Notes: generated by a model from the letters alone, not told the origin. A DNA stretch of 64,000 nucleotides from Mycoplasmopsis phocirhinis (GCF_004216495.1 NZ_CP034841.1:558001-622000); one strand, 5' to 3'; positions 35,506 to 46,702 are shown, counted from the stretch's first letter. Numbers and translations are program-made.

Positions 35506-37972
35506 TTCTAAACAAATTTTAGAAATTCAAGGTTTGAAAAAATATTTCACAAATGGTAATATTATCAATAAAGCTGTTAATGATGTTAGCTTTAATTTAC
35601 ACGAAGGTGAAATCGTTGGTTTAATTGGTGAATCGGGTTCAGGTAAAACAACAGTCGGTCGTTCTTTATTGCGTTTATACGAAGATTTTAATGGCTTTGT
35701 GATGCTTGATGGCAAAGTTATTAGTGGTAAAAGAATTTCTCGTTCGCAAACTAAATTCTTGCGCAAAAACATTCAAATGATTTTTCAAGACCCACATGCT
35801 TCACTAAATGGTCAAAAAAATATTTATTCAACACTAAAAGAACCTTTAATTGTTAATGGTATTATTAAAAGCCAAATTAAAGATATTTTTAAAGATTGAG
35901 TAGAAATTAAAGAAAATTATTTTTATACTTTTCAAGAAAAATATAAACAATTACAACTGCAAAATTTAAGATCAATTAATACTTTAGCTCACGACTTTTT
36001 CCACTCGTGGTCGCAAAAAGCAAAAAACTGAAAAATAGATGAAAATTTATCTTTTGAGGACAATTTTAATTCATATTTTTCATATTTAGAAGAAAAGCAA
36101 AATATGGAAAGTTTAATTGTCAATAATTTATACCAAAACACCGACGAATTGATGAATTTTTATTTTGAAAAACAAAGTGATTTTCGTAATCTAAATTTAG
36201 ATATCGATGAGAGTGAGCTAAAAGCTGCTAAAGAACATTATTTAAAAACAATTGAATTATCAAAAAAAACATTAAAACAATATAATTTAGAGCAAAAAAT
36301 AAAACAGTGACAAAATCAAGTTCAAGATATTAACAAAGAATATAGAGACGAGAAAGTAACCAATATTAACACATTTAATAATTTCATTGTTGAATTTAAA
36401 AAAGATGCCAAAATTTATCGTAATTCTAAAATAATATCAACAAATTTAAATGTTTATACTCATAATCTTAAAAATGAACTTTTAAGTAAAAAAATGAATA
36501 AAGTGACTAAATTAATGAAACAACAATTAAAATATTTACATTATTCACAAGCAAAACAAGTTATTAATCAACTACAAGAATATACAAAAAAATTCTTTGT
36601 TCAATATCTATCGGATATAGAATATTCTTCAAAAATTAAACATAAAATCAATCAAGTTATTCAACAACATTTTGATTTTAATTTTGACGAATATATTAAA
36701 TTAAATACTAATAATATCAATGAATTTCGTGCTAAAATTACTGAATTACAAACAAAAATTAACCAGGACGTTGTTGGTGGTTCATCTCAAAAATATGCTT
36801 CAAAACAAGATATCGAAGCGGCTAAATTAGCATACGAAAAAGCCAAAAAATTTAATCAAAAAATGATTGAAGAATATGTAATTGAACACCAAAAACGCAT
36901 TGCTGTATTAGATTTAGAAATTGAACAAGCAAATGAAGAATATAAATCTTTAAAACAATTGCAAGATTCAACTAATAAAGATATTGACAATGCGCACAAA
37001 GAATTTATTAAATATTTAAAACTAAAATTAAGCCAACTAAAACAAGATTATCACCAAATTAAAGCAAGCAAAAGTGAGCAAGCAAAATTATTAAAAATGC
37101 AACTACTTGAACACTCGAAAGTGTTAAATTTATACGTTTCAAGAGTTAAAGATAAACTTTCAACTTTAAAATCATTTGAAATTGAAGCTAAATACCTAAC
37201 TAAAGACATTAACGCAATTAAAGTTTTACTGGGAATAAATACTGCTCGTGCCGTTGATCATAATTCTGTTAAACTGATTAAATTATTATCTGGCAATATA
37301 ATTGCTAAAACTTTAATTAAAAATTTATTAATAAAAACAACAATTTATAAATCACTTGAAGATGTCGGTTTATTAAAACAGTATGCTTATCGTTATCCAC
37401 ACGAATTTAGTGGTGGTCAGCGTCAAAGAATTGTTATTGCCCGTGCTTTAATTACTCAGCCTAAAGTAATAGTGGCTGATGAGCCTATTGCTTCATTAGA
37501 TATTTCAATTCAAGCCCAAGTAGTTAATTTATTAAAAGATCTCTGTGAGAAAAAAAATATAGGAATGATTTTTATTGCTCACGACTTATCAATGATTGAA
37601 TATATCGCCGATCGTGTTCAAATTATGCATTATGGTAAAATTGTTGAATCTGGTTCAACACAAAAAGTGTATGAAAAACCAATTCATCCTTACACAATTA
37701 ACTTATTTAAGGCTATACCTAAAATTTCAAATGCAAATGAAAAATTTGAAAATATTAGTTTTGAACTTGATTATTTTAAAGGTCAAATGTATCCAAATGT
37801 ACCCGAATTATTTGAAGTTGAAAAAGAGCATTTTGTTTATGGAACATACCAACAAGCACAACAATGAGCAAAACCATTTAATTTAAATGTAAATAAATTT
37901 GAATCAAAACCAGTTGAACAAGCTAACTCAAGTAATTCTTTATTTAAATGAGCATATTTAAACAATGATTAA
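35489..37972 (+). CDS. oppF: Oligopeptide ABC transporter ATPase OppF with ~490-residue coiled-coil insertion
   Basis: At 827 residues it is more than twice the usual OppF length. The first part has Walker A GLIGESGSGKTTVG (near residue 47) and Q-loop MIFQDPHASLN (near 100). A helical, Lys/Gln/Glu-rich insertion of about 490 residues (roughly 120-615) then separates these from the signature FSGGQRQRIVIARAL (near 638), Walker B VIVADEPIASLD and IAHDLSMI. The insertion sits in the helical subdomain between Q-loop and signature and looks coiled-coil. All ATPase motifs are intact. Two tandem ATGs (35489, 35492) are possible. Enlarged OppF proteins are known in mycoplasmas; the role of the insertion is unknown. 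Confidence 0.92.
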
Positions 37973-38453
37973 ACAATATTTTAGAGATTCATTTAAATTA
38001 AAACGATTGATTCATTTTCTTGTTGTTTTAGCGATAGGAATAGTGATTTTAATTAGTGCAATTACTTATTTAAAATTGAATAATAGATACGCAAATACAG
38101 CAAAGCAAATTCAATTCATTGCTAGCGATTCTTTAATGGGAATGGGTGTATGATATTTAGCGTATGGTGTTATTTTAATTTCTGTGCGTTCAGGGCTAGG
38201 TTCTGGTATTGTTAAAATTCACCAAAATAAGACTAGAGCCAAACTTTTAAGACGAATATCAAAAATTGAAGTTAAAACTTCATTGTCTAACGATGAACGT
38301 GTTGAATTAAAAGTACTAAACGAAGATTTAAAAGATCTACAACAACGACAAGAAATTGCAAATTTAAGCAAAAAAAATAACATCATATACTGAATTTTGA
38401 TTGCCCTAGGAATTATTATTCTCGCAATTGCAATCGTTTTAATATATGTTTAA
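37965..38453 (+). CDS. Small three-helix membrane protein (DUF3899-like)
   Basis: The 162-residue protein has a membrane helix near the N-terminus (LIHFLVVLAIGIVILISAI), a second around VWYLAYGVILISVRSGLG, a charged coiled-coil segment (about residues 80-130) and a C-terminal helix (WILIALGIIILAIAIVLIYV). The start overlaps the end of oppF by 8 bases, so it is the last cistron of the opp operon. The layout and neighbourhood resemble DUF3899 proteins of mycoplasmas, but I rely on memory of the family, not a search. Function unknown; a link to Opp assembly is only suggested by the operon. Confidence 0.7.
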
Positions 38454-38482
38454 AATTTAGGTGTTAGAGCCTAAATTTTTTA
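38453..38482 (+). terminator. Terminator of the opp operon
   Basis: Stem AAATTTAGG/CCTAAATTT followed by a T tract, starting at the last base of the preceding stop codon. Confidence 0.8.
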
Positions 38483-38598
38483 ATCTAATAAATAAATTGA
38501 ATTTAGGCAATAAAATTCAGTGTATTTATTGATTTTTAATAATTTTTAGTTAAATTTTAAAACAATTTTTATACAATATATATAAACGAAAGGAAATT

Positions 38599-38832
38599 AT
38601 GGCCGAAGAAACAAAAAAAGACAAACTCGCAACCGTATATCATGTTACACCGTATAATGGTAAATGACAAGTAAAAGGTGTTGGAAACACTAGACCTACA
38701 AAATTATTTGACACTCAAAAAGAAGCTATTGCCTACTCAAATGAACTAACAAAAAAACGTAATGGTTCAGTTATAATCCACCGCAAAACCGGACAAGTAA
38801 GAGACAGTATTAGCAACAAGAAAAAGAAATAA
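38599..38832 (+). CDS. DUF2188-type small protein
   Basis: The 77-residue protein reads VYHVTPYNGKWQVKGVGN, then RPTKLFDTQKEAIAYSNEL and SVIIHRKTGQVRDSIS. This is the compact DUF2188 fold pattern (HV-P-GW-V-G-N-R, FDTQ-EAI-Y, V-H---G-IR). One Trp is TGA. A GAAAGGAA site precedes the ATG, and TACAAT/TATATA-like sequence lies about 20 bases further up. It stands alone between two terminators, so it has its own promoter. Function unknown; relatives are small soluble proteins of many bacteria. Confidence 0.75.
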
Positions 38833-38860
38833 AAATATAGTGTCTGCTATATTTTTATTT
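38831..38860 (+). terminator. Terminator after the DUF2188 gene
   Basis: Stem AAAAATATAG/CTATATTTTT with 6-base loop, overlapping the stop codon and followed by ATTTTAA. Confidence 0.75.
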
Positions 38861-38877
38861 TAATATTAAGGAGAACA

Positions 38878-40857
38878 ATGTCTAAATATAATTTGGTTTC
38901 AAAATATCAACCAGCCGGTGACCAACCTCAAGCAATCGCGCAATTAGTGCAAAATATTAATTTAGGTAAAAAATTTCAAGTTTTAAAAGGTGTAACCGGA
39001 AGTGGTAAAACTTTTACCATAGCCAATGTGATAGCTAATTTTGATCGACCCGTTTTAGTATTATCTCATAATAAAACCTTAGCTTCGCAATTATATAGCG
39101 AATTAAAATCATTTTTTCCACACAATAATGTTGAGTATTTTGTCTCCTATTTTGATTATTATCGGCCCGAAGCTTATATTCCTTCAACTGATTCATATAT
39201 TGAAAAAAATTCACAAACTAATCGTGAAATAGAAGCAATGCGAATGTCAACATTTAACTCATTATTGACTGAAAATAATACAATTGTAGTTGCTTCAGTT
39301 TCGGCTATATATGGTGCTTTAAATCCTAATGAATATAGTGAGCAAATTTTTTACATTCAAATTGGTGATATTTATAAACGAAGCGATTTTTTCAAAAAAC
39401 TTATTCAAAAAAATTATAAACGCAACGAAATTGATCAAGATTTAGGAACTTTCAGCGCCAAAGGAGACACTGTTTTTATTCGGCCAGCCCACAGCGAAGA
39501 ATTTATGATTAGAGTAGATTTTTGAGATGACACTATTGAAAAAATTGTAACAGTTAATCCACTAACTAAATCAATTATTCAAACTCATAAACAATTTCGG
39601 ATTTTTCCTGGTGATGCGTATACAGTTGGTAATGAATTAATTAAAAAAGTTGTTGAGCAAATAAATGAAGAATTACAAAAACAAATTCATTTTTTTTCAC
39701 TCAATAATAAATTATTAGAAGCCCAAAGAATCGATGAACGAACAACTAAAGATATTGATTCACTGCGTGAATTTGGTGTGTGTTCCGGTATTGAAAACTA
39801 CTCACGTTTTTTTGATCGCCGTGAGCCTGGTGAAAGACCTTACACTTTATTAGATTATTTCGCTAATAAAAATCCTTTATTAATTATTGATGAAAGTCAT
39901 ATGATGATTCCACAATTGCGTGGAATGTATCATGGCGATCGTGCCCGTAAGTTAAATTTAGTTGAATATGGTTTTAGATTGCCTTCGGCTTTAGATAATC
40001 GACCTTTGCGCTTTGATGAATTTGAAGCTGCGTTTGATTTTCAAACAATTTTTATTTCAGCTACACCCGAAGAATATGAATTAAATAAAACCAACGGAGA
40101 TTTAACACGATTATTTGTGCGTCCTACCGGTCTTTTAGACCCAATTATTGAAGTTAAAAGTTCTAAAAACCAAGTTGAAGATATTTATGATGAATTGCAA
40201 AAACAAAAACAAAAAAACGAACGCACATTGATTTTAACCACTACTAAACGTCTAGCAGAAGAATTAACTCGTTATTTTTTAGAAAAAAACGAAAAAATTG
40301 CTTTTATTCATTCTGAACATAATACTTTTGAGCGCAATCGCATTCTATTAAAGTTGCGTAAAGGTATTTATGATACTGTTATTGGGATTAATTTATTGCG
40401 TGAAGGAATTGACTTGCCGGAGGTTAGTTTAATTATGGTTTTAGACGCTGATAAAGAAGGTTTTTTGCGTGACACTAAATCTTTAATTCAAATTGCCGGT
40501 CGAGCTGCCCGTAATGCTAATGGTCGAGTGATATTTTATGCTGATAGCATTTCACGAAGTATGAAAGCAACTATTGAAGATAATCAGCAAAAACGAAATT
40601 TACAAATAGCATATAACTTAAAACATAATATTACACCTCAAACGATTATCAAAGAAATACCAAATGCTCTTTTAGATGATGCTAAAGACGATGAAATTAG
40701 CTTTTATTTAACTAAAAATAAAATTAATAAAAAAGCTAAAACACAATTGCTGGAAGAATTAAAAGCTAAAATGAATGAAGCGGCAAAAAATTTAGATTAT
40801 GAAAAAGCAATTGAAATTCGTGATCTTATTATTGAATTGGAATCAAAAAACAATTAA
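38878..40857 (+). CDS. uvrB: Excinuclease ABC subunit B (UvrB)
   Basis: The 659-residue helicase-like protein verifies lesions and hands DNA to UvrC. Walker A is [14 protein letters not shown] (near residue 40), the beta-hairpin region follows at [15 protein letters not shown], the DEAD-like box is [13 protein letters not shown], and motifs V-VI are [16 protein letters not shown] and [14 protein letters not shown]. The C-terminal UVR motif ([20 protein letters not shown]) that binds UvrC is present. AAGGAG precedes the ATG. It is followed after 9 bases by uvrA, so the two are co-transcribed. Confidence 0.98.
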
Positions 40858-40866
40858 GGAGTTAAA

Positions 40867-43692
40867 ATGTCAACAAAAGAATTTATTAGCATTAAAGGTG
40901 CTAGAGAAAATAACTTAAAAAATGTTAATTTGATTTTACCTAAAAACAAATTAATTGTTTTTACTGGTTTATCAGGTTCGGGCAAATCTTCATTAGCTTT
41001 TAATACAATTTACGAAGAAGGTCGGCGTCGTTATGTTGATAGTTTAAGCAATTATGCTCGTCAATTTTTAGGTGGTAGTAATAAGCCTGATGTTGATGCT
41101 ATTGATGGTTTAAGTCCTTCAATTGCCATTGAACAAAAAACAACTCATAACAATCCACGCTCAACCGTAGGCACTGTAACTGAAATTTATGATTATTTAC
41201 GTTTATTGTTTGCTCGTATTGGTGTTACATATTGTCCTCAACATAAAATTGCTATAAAGTCGCAAACTAATAAAGATATAATTGAATCGATAACTTCGCT
41301 AAATTCAACAGGCAAAATAATGATATTATCACCAATTGTTGATAACGAAAAAGGAACCCATTTAAATTTAATTGATAAATTACGCAAAGAAGGTTTTATT
41401 CGTTTAAAAGTTGATGGTCAATTAAAAAATTTAGATTATGATGAAATTAATTTAGATAAAAACACTAAACACACAATTGATATTGTTGTTGATCGTTTAG
41501 ATGTTCATGGTGATTCATCACGTTTAGCCGAAGCGATTTCAGTTGCCGCTGAATATAGCAAAGGTTTAGTTAAAGTTGAAGCACAAAATGGTGAAATTAA
41601 AACATTTTCTAAATTACACTCATGTATGTATAAAGATTTTGAAATGCCTAAAATTGAACCACGTTTATTTTCATTTAATTCACCAGCCGGTGCATGTGAA
41701 CAATGTAAAGGTTTAGGAGTAGATTTGCGAGCTAGTTTTGAAGCGTTAGTACCTGAACCGTGAAGAAGTATTAACAACGGGGCTATTAAAATTTTTGAAA
41801 ACACAGTTAATAGTCAAAATTTAGAATGACAAGAGTTTGAGGTTTTATTAAATCATTATAATATCGATAAATCAATTCCTATTGAGGATTTATCAGTAGA
41901 TGAAATCAAAAAAATTAAATACGGTTCGGATGAGGAAATTGAATTTGTTTTAATTTCTTCTTCAGGTAATCGAATTCGTCGCAGTAAACGGATTGAAGGA
42001 ATTTTAGATATAGTTGAGCGCAAATATATGGAAACTAGTTCACAAGCAATTAGAGACTACACCAAAAAATATATGGGTTCATATCCATGTTCGAAATGTA
42101 ATTATTCACGTTTGAATAAATATGCTCTTGCTGTTAAAATAAATGATAAAAATATTGATGATTTTGCTCGTTTATCGATTGAACAAGCACTTAATACTAT
42201 TCAAAATATTGATTTAAACGAGAATGAAACACACATTTCATCTTTGATTATTACTGAATTAATTAACCGTTTAAGTTTTTTACAAAATGTTGGTTTAAAC
42301 TATTTAAATTTAAACCGTAGTGCTGAAACTTTATCTGGTGGCGAAAGCCAGCGTATTAAATTGGCTACGCAAGTTGGTTCTAATTTAACAGGAGTATTAT
42401 ATGTATTGGACGAGCCTTCAATTGGTTTGCACCAAAGAGACAATGATCGTTTAATTGCCACGCTAAAAAATATGGTTGCAATAGGTAATACTTTAATCGT
42501 TGTTGAGCATGATGAAGACACAATCCGAGCCGCTGAACATATTGTAGATATAGGTCCATTGGCTGGTGAACAAGGTGGCAATATTGTAGCTCAGGGAACA
42601 ATGCAAGAAATTATGCGTGAAAAAAATTCTTTAACTGGACAATATTTAAGTGGTGAATTAAAAATTGAAGTACCTAAATATCGCCGTTCAGGAAATGGTC
42701 AAGTAGTAACAGTTAAAGGAGCCAAGGAAAATAATTTAAAAAATATTGATGTTAAATTTCCTTTAGGTAAATTTATTGCTGTAACCGGTATTAGCGGCAG
42801 TGGCAAAAGTACACTAGTTAATGAAATTTTTGTTAAAGGAATTCAACGAGTTGTTAATAAAACTACTGATAAAATAGGCAAATTTTCTTCAATTCACAAC
42901 ATTAATGCTATTGATAAAGTTATTCCAATTTCACAAAGCCCTATAGGAAGAACTCCTCGCTCAACTCCAGCTACTCATATTTCAGTTTTTGATGATATTA
43001 GAGATTTATTTGCTTCTACCACAGAAGCTCAAGCTCGTGCATTTAGTAAATCTAATTTTAGTTTCAATGTACCAGGTGGTCGCTGCGAAAAATGTAGTGG
43101 TGATGGTGTAATTAAAATCGAGATGCATTTTTTGCCTGATGTTTATATAGTTTGTGATCAATGTGATGGTCATCGTTATACAAAAGAAACTTTAGAAGTA
43201 AAATATAAAAATAAAAATATTTCAGATGTTTTAAATATGAGTGTTGATCAAGCATATGAATTTTTTGCTTCAAGACCTAAAATTAAGCAAAAATTAGAAG
43301 TAATTAAATCAATTGGTTTAGGTTATATTAAATTAGGACAACCTTCAACCACATTAAGCGGCGGTGAAGCTCAACGAGTAAAATTAGCTACTTATTTACA
43401 CAAAAAAGCAACCGGTAAAACTGTATATGTTTTAGATGAACCTACAACTGGTTTACACCCGCATGATGTCAATAAATTATTGAGTGTTTTAAATAAAATA
43501 GTTGATAATGGAGATACAGTTGTGGTAATTGAGCATAATCTAGATGTGATAAAATGTGCTGACTATGTTATAGATTTAGGACCTGAAGGTGGAATAAATG
43601 GTGGCAAAATTGTCGCAAGCGGTACTCCTGAACAAGTGGCGAATATAGCCGGAAGTTATACAGGTCAATATTTAAAAAAATACTTAATATAA
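40867..43692 (+). CDS. uvrA: Excinuclease ABC subunit A (UvrA)
   Basis: The 941-residue damage sensor is a dimeric ABC-type ATPase. The two nucleotide sites are visible: FTGLSGSGKSSLAFNTIYEE near residue 35 and VTGISGSGKSTLVNEIFVKG near residue 640, with signatures LSGGESQRIKLA and LSGGEAQRVKLA and Walker B VLDEPSIGLHQRD and VLDEPTTGLHPHD. Zinc modules are CEQCKGLGVDLRA with CSKCNYSRL, and CEKCSGDGVIKIEMHF with CDQCDGHRY. Length and order are normal. A terminator follows. Confidence 0.98.
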
Positions 43693-43700
43693 ATAATTTT

Positions 43701-43727
43701 AAACATTAGTGCAATGCTAATGTTTTT
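43701..43727 (+). terminator. Terminator of uvrBA
   Basis: Stem AAACATTAG/CTAATGTTT with 7-base loop and T tract, 8 bases after the uvrA stop. Confidence 0.8.
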
Positions 43728-43772
43728 GCGTTAATTAAATAATTTATTTGGTTTTATGTGTTTATTATCTAG

Positions 43773-44303
43773 TTAATTGAATTTCAAAATTTTACAAACG
43801 CTTGAGAACTAAAAAAGATAGCTGATATTATTGATTATTTACAGCCAGATAAATATATTGTAAAAGATAATGAAATTTTTGAATATGGAAGAATACCTAT
43901 TTTGACTGCTAATAAAACACCTATTTTAGGTTGAGCGAATTCATTGAATTCTTTTAAAACGGAGTGTATATTGTTTGATGATTTTACGCTATTGAATAAA
44001 TATATTGATTTTCCATTTGTTCTTAAATCTTGTGCTATAAAAATTTTAGTGAATAAAAATATTGTAAATAATCTTTATATTTTTAAAGAGATGTTAAATA
44101 AAAAACTTACTAAACCCATCTCACATAAAAGACATTATATTCAAGAAACACAATTTATTAAAATTGCATTACCTAGTAGTAACGAACAACATCAAATTTA
44201 TAAAATTATTCGTGCAATTGACCAAATCCTATCACTTCTTCAGCGTGAGTTGATTTTTTTAAAAAAAACTGAAGACACTTATTTGATACGAATTAAGCAA
44301 TAA
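43773..44303 (+). pseudogene. hsdS: hsdS fragment A (type I restriction specificity half-gene)
   Basis: An open frame of 176 codons with no start codon at its beginning; it opens right after a TAG. It begins at the conserved entry FTNAWELKKIADIIDYLQP and continues with target-recognition-domain features: YGRIPILTANKTPILGW, LFDDFTLLNKYIDFPF, SHKRHYIQETQFIKIALP and the helical spacer IIRAIDQILSLLQREL. This corresponds to one recognition domain plus part of a central helix, so it is a silent or truncated half-gene. No hsdM or hsdR is in the window. It faces a second fragment in inverted orientation. Confidence 0.8.
43794..43812 (+). repeat. Inverted repeat, left copy, at hsdS fragment A
   Basis: ACAAACGCTTGAGAACTAA, identical over 19 bases to the minus-strand sequence at 44932-44950. 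It encodes the conserved TNAWEL that starts both half-genes. Confidence 0.85.
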
Positions 44304-44368
44304 AAAAACTCAAAATATTTTAATTTGAGTCTAGTTTTTCTATATTTATTTCAATATTTTTGTTTATT

Positions 44369-44971
44369 TTAAACAAACATCTTTTCAAGCAGCGTATTTT
44401 TGATGTTTTCAAGCATTTTTAACTTACGCTGAAGAAGTGATACAATTTTATAAAAATAATTGAGTAGAGTTGAAATTTTGTTTTGTTCTTTAATATTTGT
44501 GGTTTTATGTGGCAAATCTAATATCGTTTTTTTAGTTAAATTTGACTGAACACCATTAAGAGATTCTTTATTTCATTCATTATTAATGTATTTTTTATAA
44601 AAAAGAAAGTAATAAAAATCTAAATCATAAGTTTTTTTGAATTTTAAAGCTATAACAGCCTGGCTTATTGCTAAATTATGCTTATTTATAGCAATTTTAC
44701 CTATTGAAGCGTACATTCCTACAATTAAATGTTGTTGTTCTATTAATTTTGCTGATGTGTTTTTAACTGCTTTTAGCGATATTGTTTTCTTGATTTTAGT
44801 TAAATACTTACCATCATTTTCTGTAATATCTGAAATATTCAAAAAAGGAATATTTCCATTATAGTACTCGGGATTTTGTGTATATGGTGTTCCGCCTGTT
44901 AAACCATATTCAACAACATTGCTAATATTTATTAGTTCTCAAGCGTTTGTGAATAACCAAAGAAAATAATT
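44369..44971 (-). pseudogene. hsdS: hsdS fragment B (type I restriction specificity half-gene)
   Basis: A 200-codon open frame on the minus strand, again without a start codon. It opens just after a stop with WLFTNAWELINISNVVEYG, then GGTPYTQNPEYYNGNIPFL, DITENDGKYL, a central LIVGMYASIGKIAINK and NLAISQAVIALKF segment, and a C-terminal helix YKIVSLLQRKLKMLENIKN. This is a second, different target recognition domain. It converges with fragment A and shares with it the segment coding for TNAWEL. Expression would require recombination with a complete hsdS elsewhere. Confidence 0.8.
44932..44950 (-). repeat. Inverted repeat, right copy, at hsdS fragment B
   Basis: Exact inverted partner of 43794-43812. 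The pair encloses about 1.16 kb that could be inverted or exchanged by homologous or site-specific recombination. Confidence 0.85.
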
Positions 44972-44994
44972 TTAAAATTTATCTCTAATATCTT

Positions 44995-45000
44995 TATAAT
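44995..45000 (+). promoter_or_regulatory. -10 box of the first small membrane protein gene
   Basis: TATAAT 29 bases before the ATG at 45030, with AAGGAG between. Directly upstream lies the broken 5' end of hsdS fragment B. Confidence 0.55.
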
Positions 45001-45029
45001 AATATAAACGTCATATTCAAGGAGAAAAA

Positions 45030-45461
45030 ATGCAAAATACCTTTAATCACAAAAAATTAGCGCTAAAAGGACTAATTTTATCAATTGTAGAATTTATAAC
45101 TGCTTTTTTAATTTCTATTACTGTGCTAATTACAATGTATTATTTAACCAAATTAAAATCAAGATCTTCAATTGATTTTTTTATCGAACGATTTGGTGGT
45201 TTAGATGACAATATTGTTCGATTTAGTTCTGCTCCAAAAACATCATTTATTGTTTCTTTAACATTTGCTATATTGTTTTTTTTAACACACATTGCTTTAA
45301 AAATTTGAAAAATAATAATTGATATATCTTTACATAAAAAGTTAGAAAATCAAACAGACAAACTTTTTGTTGTTTTAGGAATTTTTTTTCCAATTATATC
45401 GCTTATCACATATAGCATAATTGTCCACGAAATGTACAAAAACTATAGAATTGAGATGTAA
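45030..45461 (+). CDS. Small four-helix membrane protein
   Basis: The 143-residue protein starts with a basic N-terminus (KKLALKG), a helix (LILSIVEFITAFLISITVLI), a loop with FIERFGGLDD, a helix (FIVSLTFAILFFLTHIALKI) and a last one (LFVVLGIFFPIISLITYSII). I recognise no family. AAGGAGAAA precedes the ATG. It is the first of three small membrane proteins in a row, but it does not share the clear paralogy of the other two. Function unknown. Confidence 0.65.
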
Positions 45462-45548
45462 TTCAAAATTTCAGACAAGACAATCTTTTTTATACAAAAG
45501 CATTGTTTTTTTTGTAAGATAAATATGCAATTAAAATTTAAGGAGAAA

Positions 45549-45875
45549 ATGAAGTATATGATACAGAATAAAAATTTAACTGTTACATTATTAGTGTTGC
45601 AAATTTTTGCCACTATTATGTTTGGTTTTTTGTATATTTTTTTGGCACAATTATTGATTTTATATCCGATTTTATCAATTTTTTTAATCTTGTCTATATT
45701 TAGTCTTTGGGTAGCAATATTTGTTATACAAACTATTTTGATAATAAATACAAAAAATATTTTTGAACGAGTTTTATTAGTTGTAGGTATTTTTATTATC
45801 CCAATTGCTATTGTTGCGTGTTCTATAATAATTGATAAAATAAACAAACAAACGCAAGAAAATATTCAAAATTAA
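45549..45875 (+). CDS. Small three-helix membrane protein (paralogue of 46229-46513)
   Basis: The 108-residue protein has helices around TLLVLQIFATIMFGFLYIFL, LSIFLILSIFSLWVAIFVIQ and LLVVGIFIIPIAIVACSII. The segment AIFVIQTILIIN...FERVLLVVGIF matches the third gene of this cluster (ALFVIQIILAVR...AERILLIVGFF), so the two are paralogues. I chose the ATG at 45549 because AAGGAGAAA lies directly before it; an in-frame ATG at 45525 has none. A T8 run followed by GTAAGAT lies about 25-40 bases upstream and could be the promoter. Function unknown. Confidence 0.6.
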   Translation: MKYMIQNKNLTVTLLVLQIFATIMFGFLYIFLAQLLILYPILSIFLILSIFSLWVAIFVIQTILIINTKNIFERVLLVVGIFIIPIAIVACSIIIDKINKQTQENIQN

Positions 45876-46228
45876 CATTAAAGTTGTTAATGCTCAATTG
45901 AAGGTTCAAGTGCACCACCATAAAAATGTTATTGTGTTGGACTTGAATTTTTTTAATATAAAAAAATGTCTTTATGTGCCCAAGCACTCAAATGTATTAT
46001 GTAGTTAAAAAATACAGACACATTTCAAAATAAACATTGACAAAAACATCAATATTTTCAATTTTTGTTGTTCACCTTATAAATACATTTTTTAATAATT
46101 AAATTTTAATTAAACAAAATGAAGCTTTTTTTGTGTTTTTTATACAAATTAGCTCCTTTTTCACAAAAATCTTTCTTTTTTTTTTTTTTTTGTAAAATGA
46201 AATTAGATAACTTAAATTAAGGAGAAAA
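45876..46228 (+). other. Non-coding stretch with terminator, IS-end relic and T16 promoter
   Basis: 353 bases without a gene. A hairpin with stem TTCAAGTGCAC...GTGTTGGACTTGAA and T tract (about 45904-45955) ends the upstream gene. At 46056-46079 the sequence CAATTTTTGTTGTTCACCTTA resembles the inverted left end of the IS3 element (TAATTTTTGTTGTCCACCTTTA), so it may be a solo relic. The T16 promoter described separately lies at the right. Confidence 0.5.
46171..46198 (+). promoter_or_regulatory. Promoter with 16-T tract against a TAAAAT -10 box
   Basis: CTTTC, then 16 T (46176-46191), G and TAAAAT (46193-46198), 30 bases before the ATG at 46229. The arrangement is the same as at 18007 and 50687, including a CTTTC/G sequence just before the T run. 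Confidence 0.6.
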
Positions 46229-46513
46229 ATGAAAACAACAAAAAACACAGGTTTATCAATCGCATGATTGGTTTTATCAATTTTAATGGGTATACTTATT
46301 GCGTTAAATGTCGTGATACCATTTCTATTCATATTGACTACAATATTTTTAGTAGGAATGGGTATCGCATTATTTGTAATACAAATTATTTTAGCTGTTC
46401 GAGTAAATAGCACAGCTGAACGTATTTTATTAATTGTAGGTTTTTTTATTGGAATTACCGCTTTTATTGCATGTTGTATGACTATTCACAGAGAAAGACA
46501 CGCTAACGTCTAA
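46229..46513 (+). CDS. Small three-helix membrane protein behind a T16 promoter
   Basis: The 94-residue protein consists almost entirely of hydrophobic helices: SIAWLVLSILMGILIALNVV, IFLVGMGIALFVIQIILAV and LLIVGFFIGITAFIACCMTI. It ends in a short charged tail (HRERHANV). Similarity to 45549-45875 in the ALFVIQIIL and ERILLIVGFF segments shows common descent. AAGGAGAAA precedes the ATG. The 16-T tract at the promoter suggests length-dependent expression. No known family; a small surface-exposed or membrane-stress protein is possible but unsupported. Confidence 0.65.
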
Positions 46514-46565
46514 AAGTAATTTTTTTTAAAGTTTAAATTCGGTGGAATTTATTAATATTTATATA

Positions 46566-46600
46566 AAATAGCAAAGTTTTACAAAACATTGCTATTTTTT
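46566..46600 (+). terminator. Terminator after the small membrane protein gene
   Basis: Stem AAATAGCAA/TTGCTATTT with a 14-base loop followed by T. Confidence 0.75.
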
Positions 46601-46702
46601 CTTGAAATGTTAAACAAAATTAACATGTTTCAGTTTGATAGTAATATCTTAACAAATTACTTAATATTTATGGTTTAAATTAGAGATAATTTTAGTTTAA
46701 AG

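Noticed and set aside
45443-46413. Minus-strand open frames opposite the small membrane protein genes
   Set aside because: The plus strand has AAGGAG sites, -10 boxes and paralogous helices; the minus frames have none.
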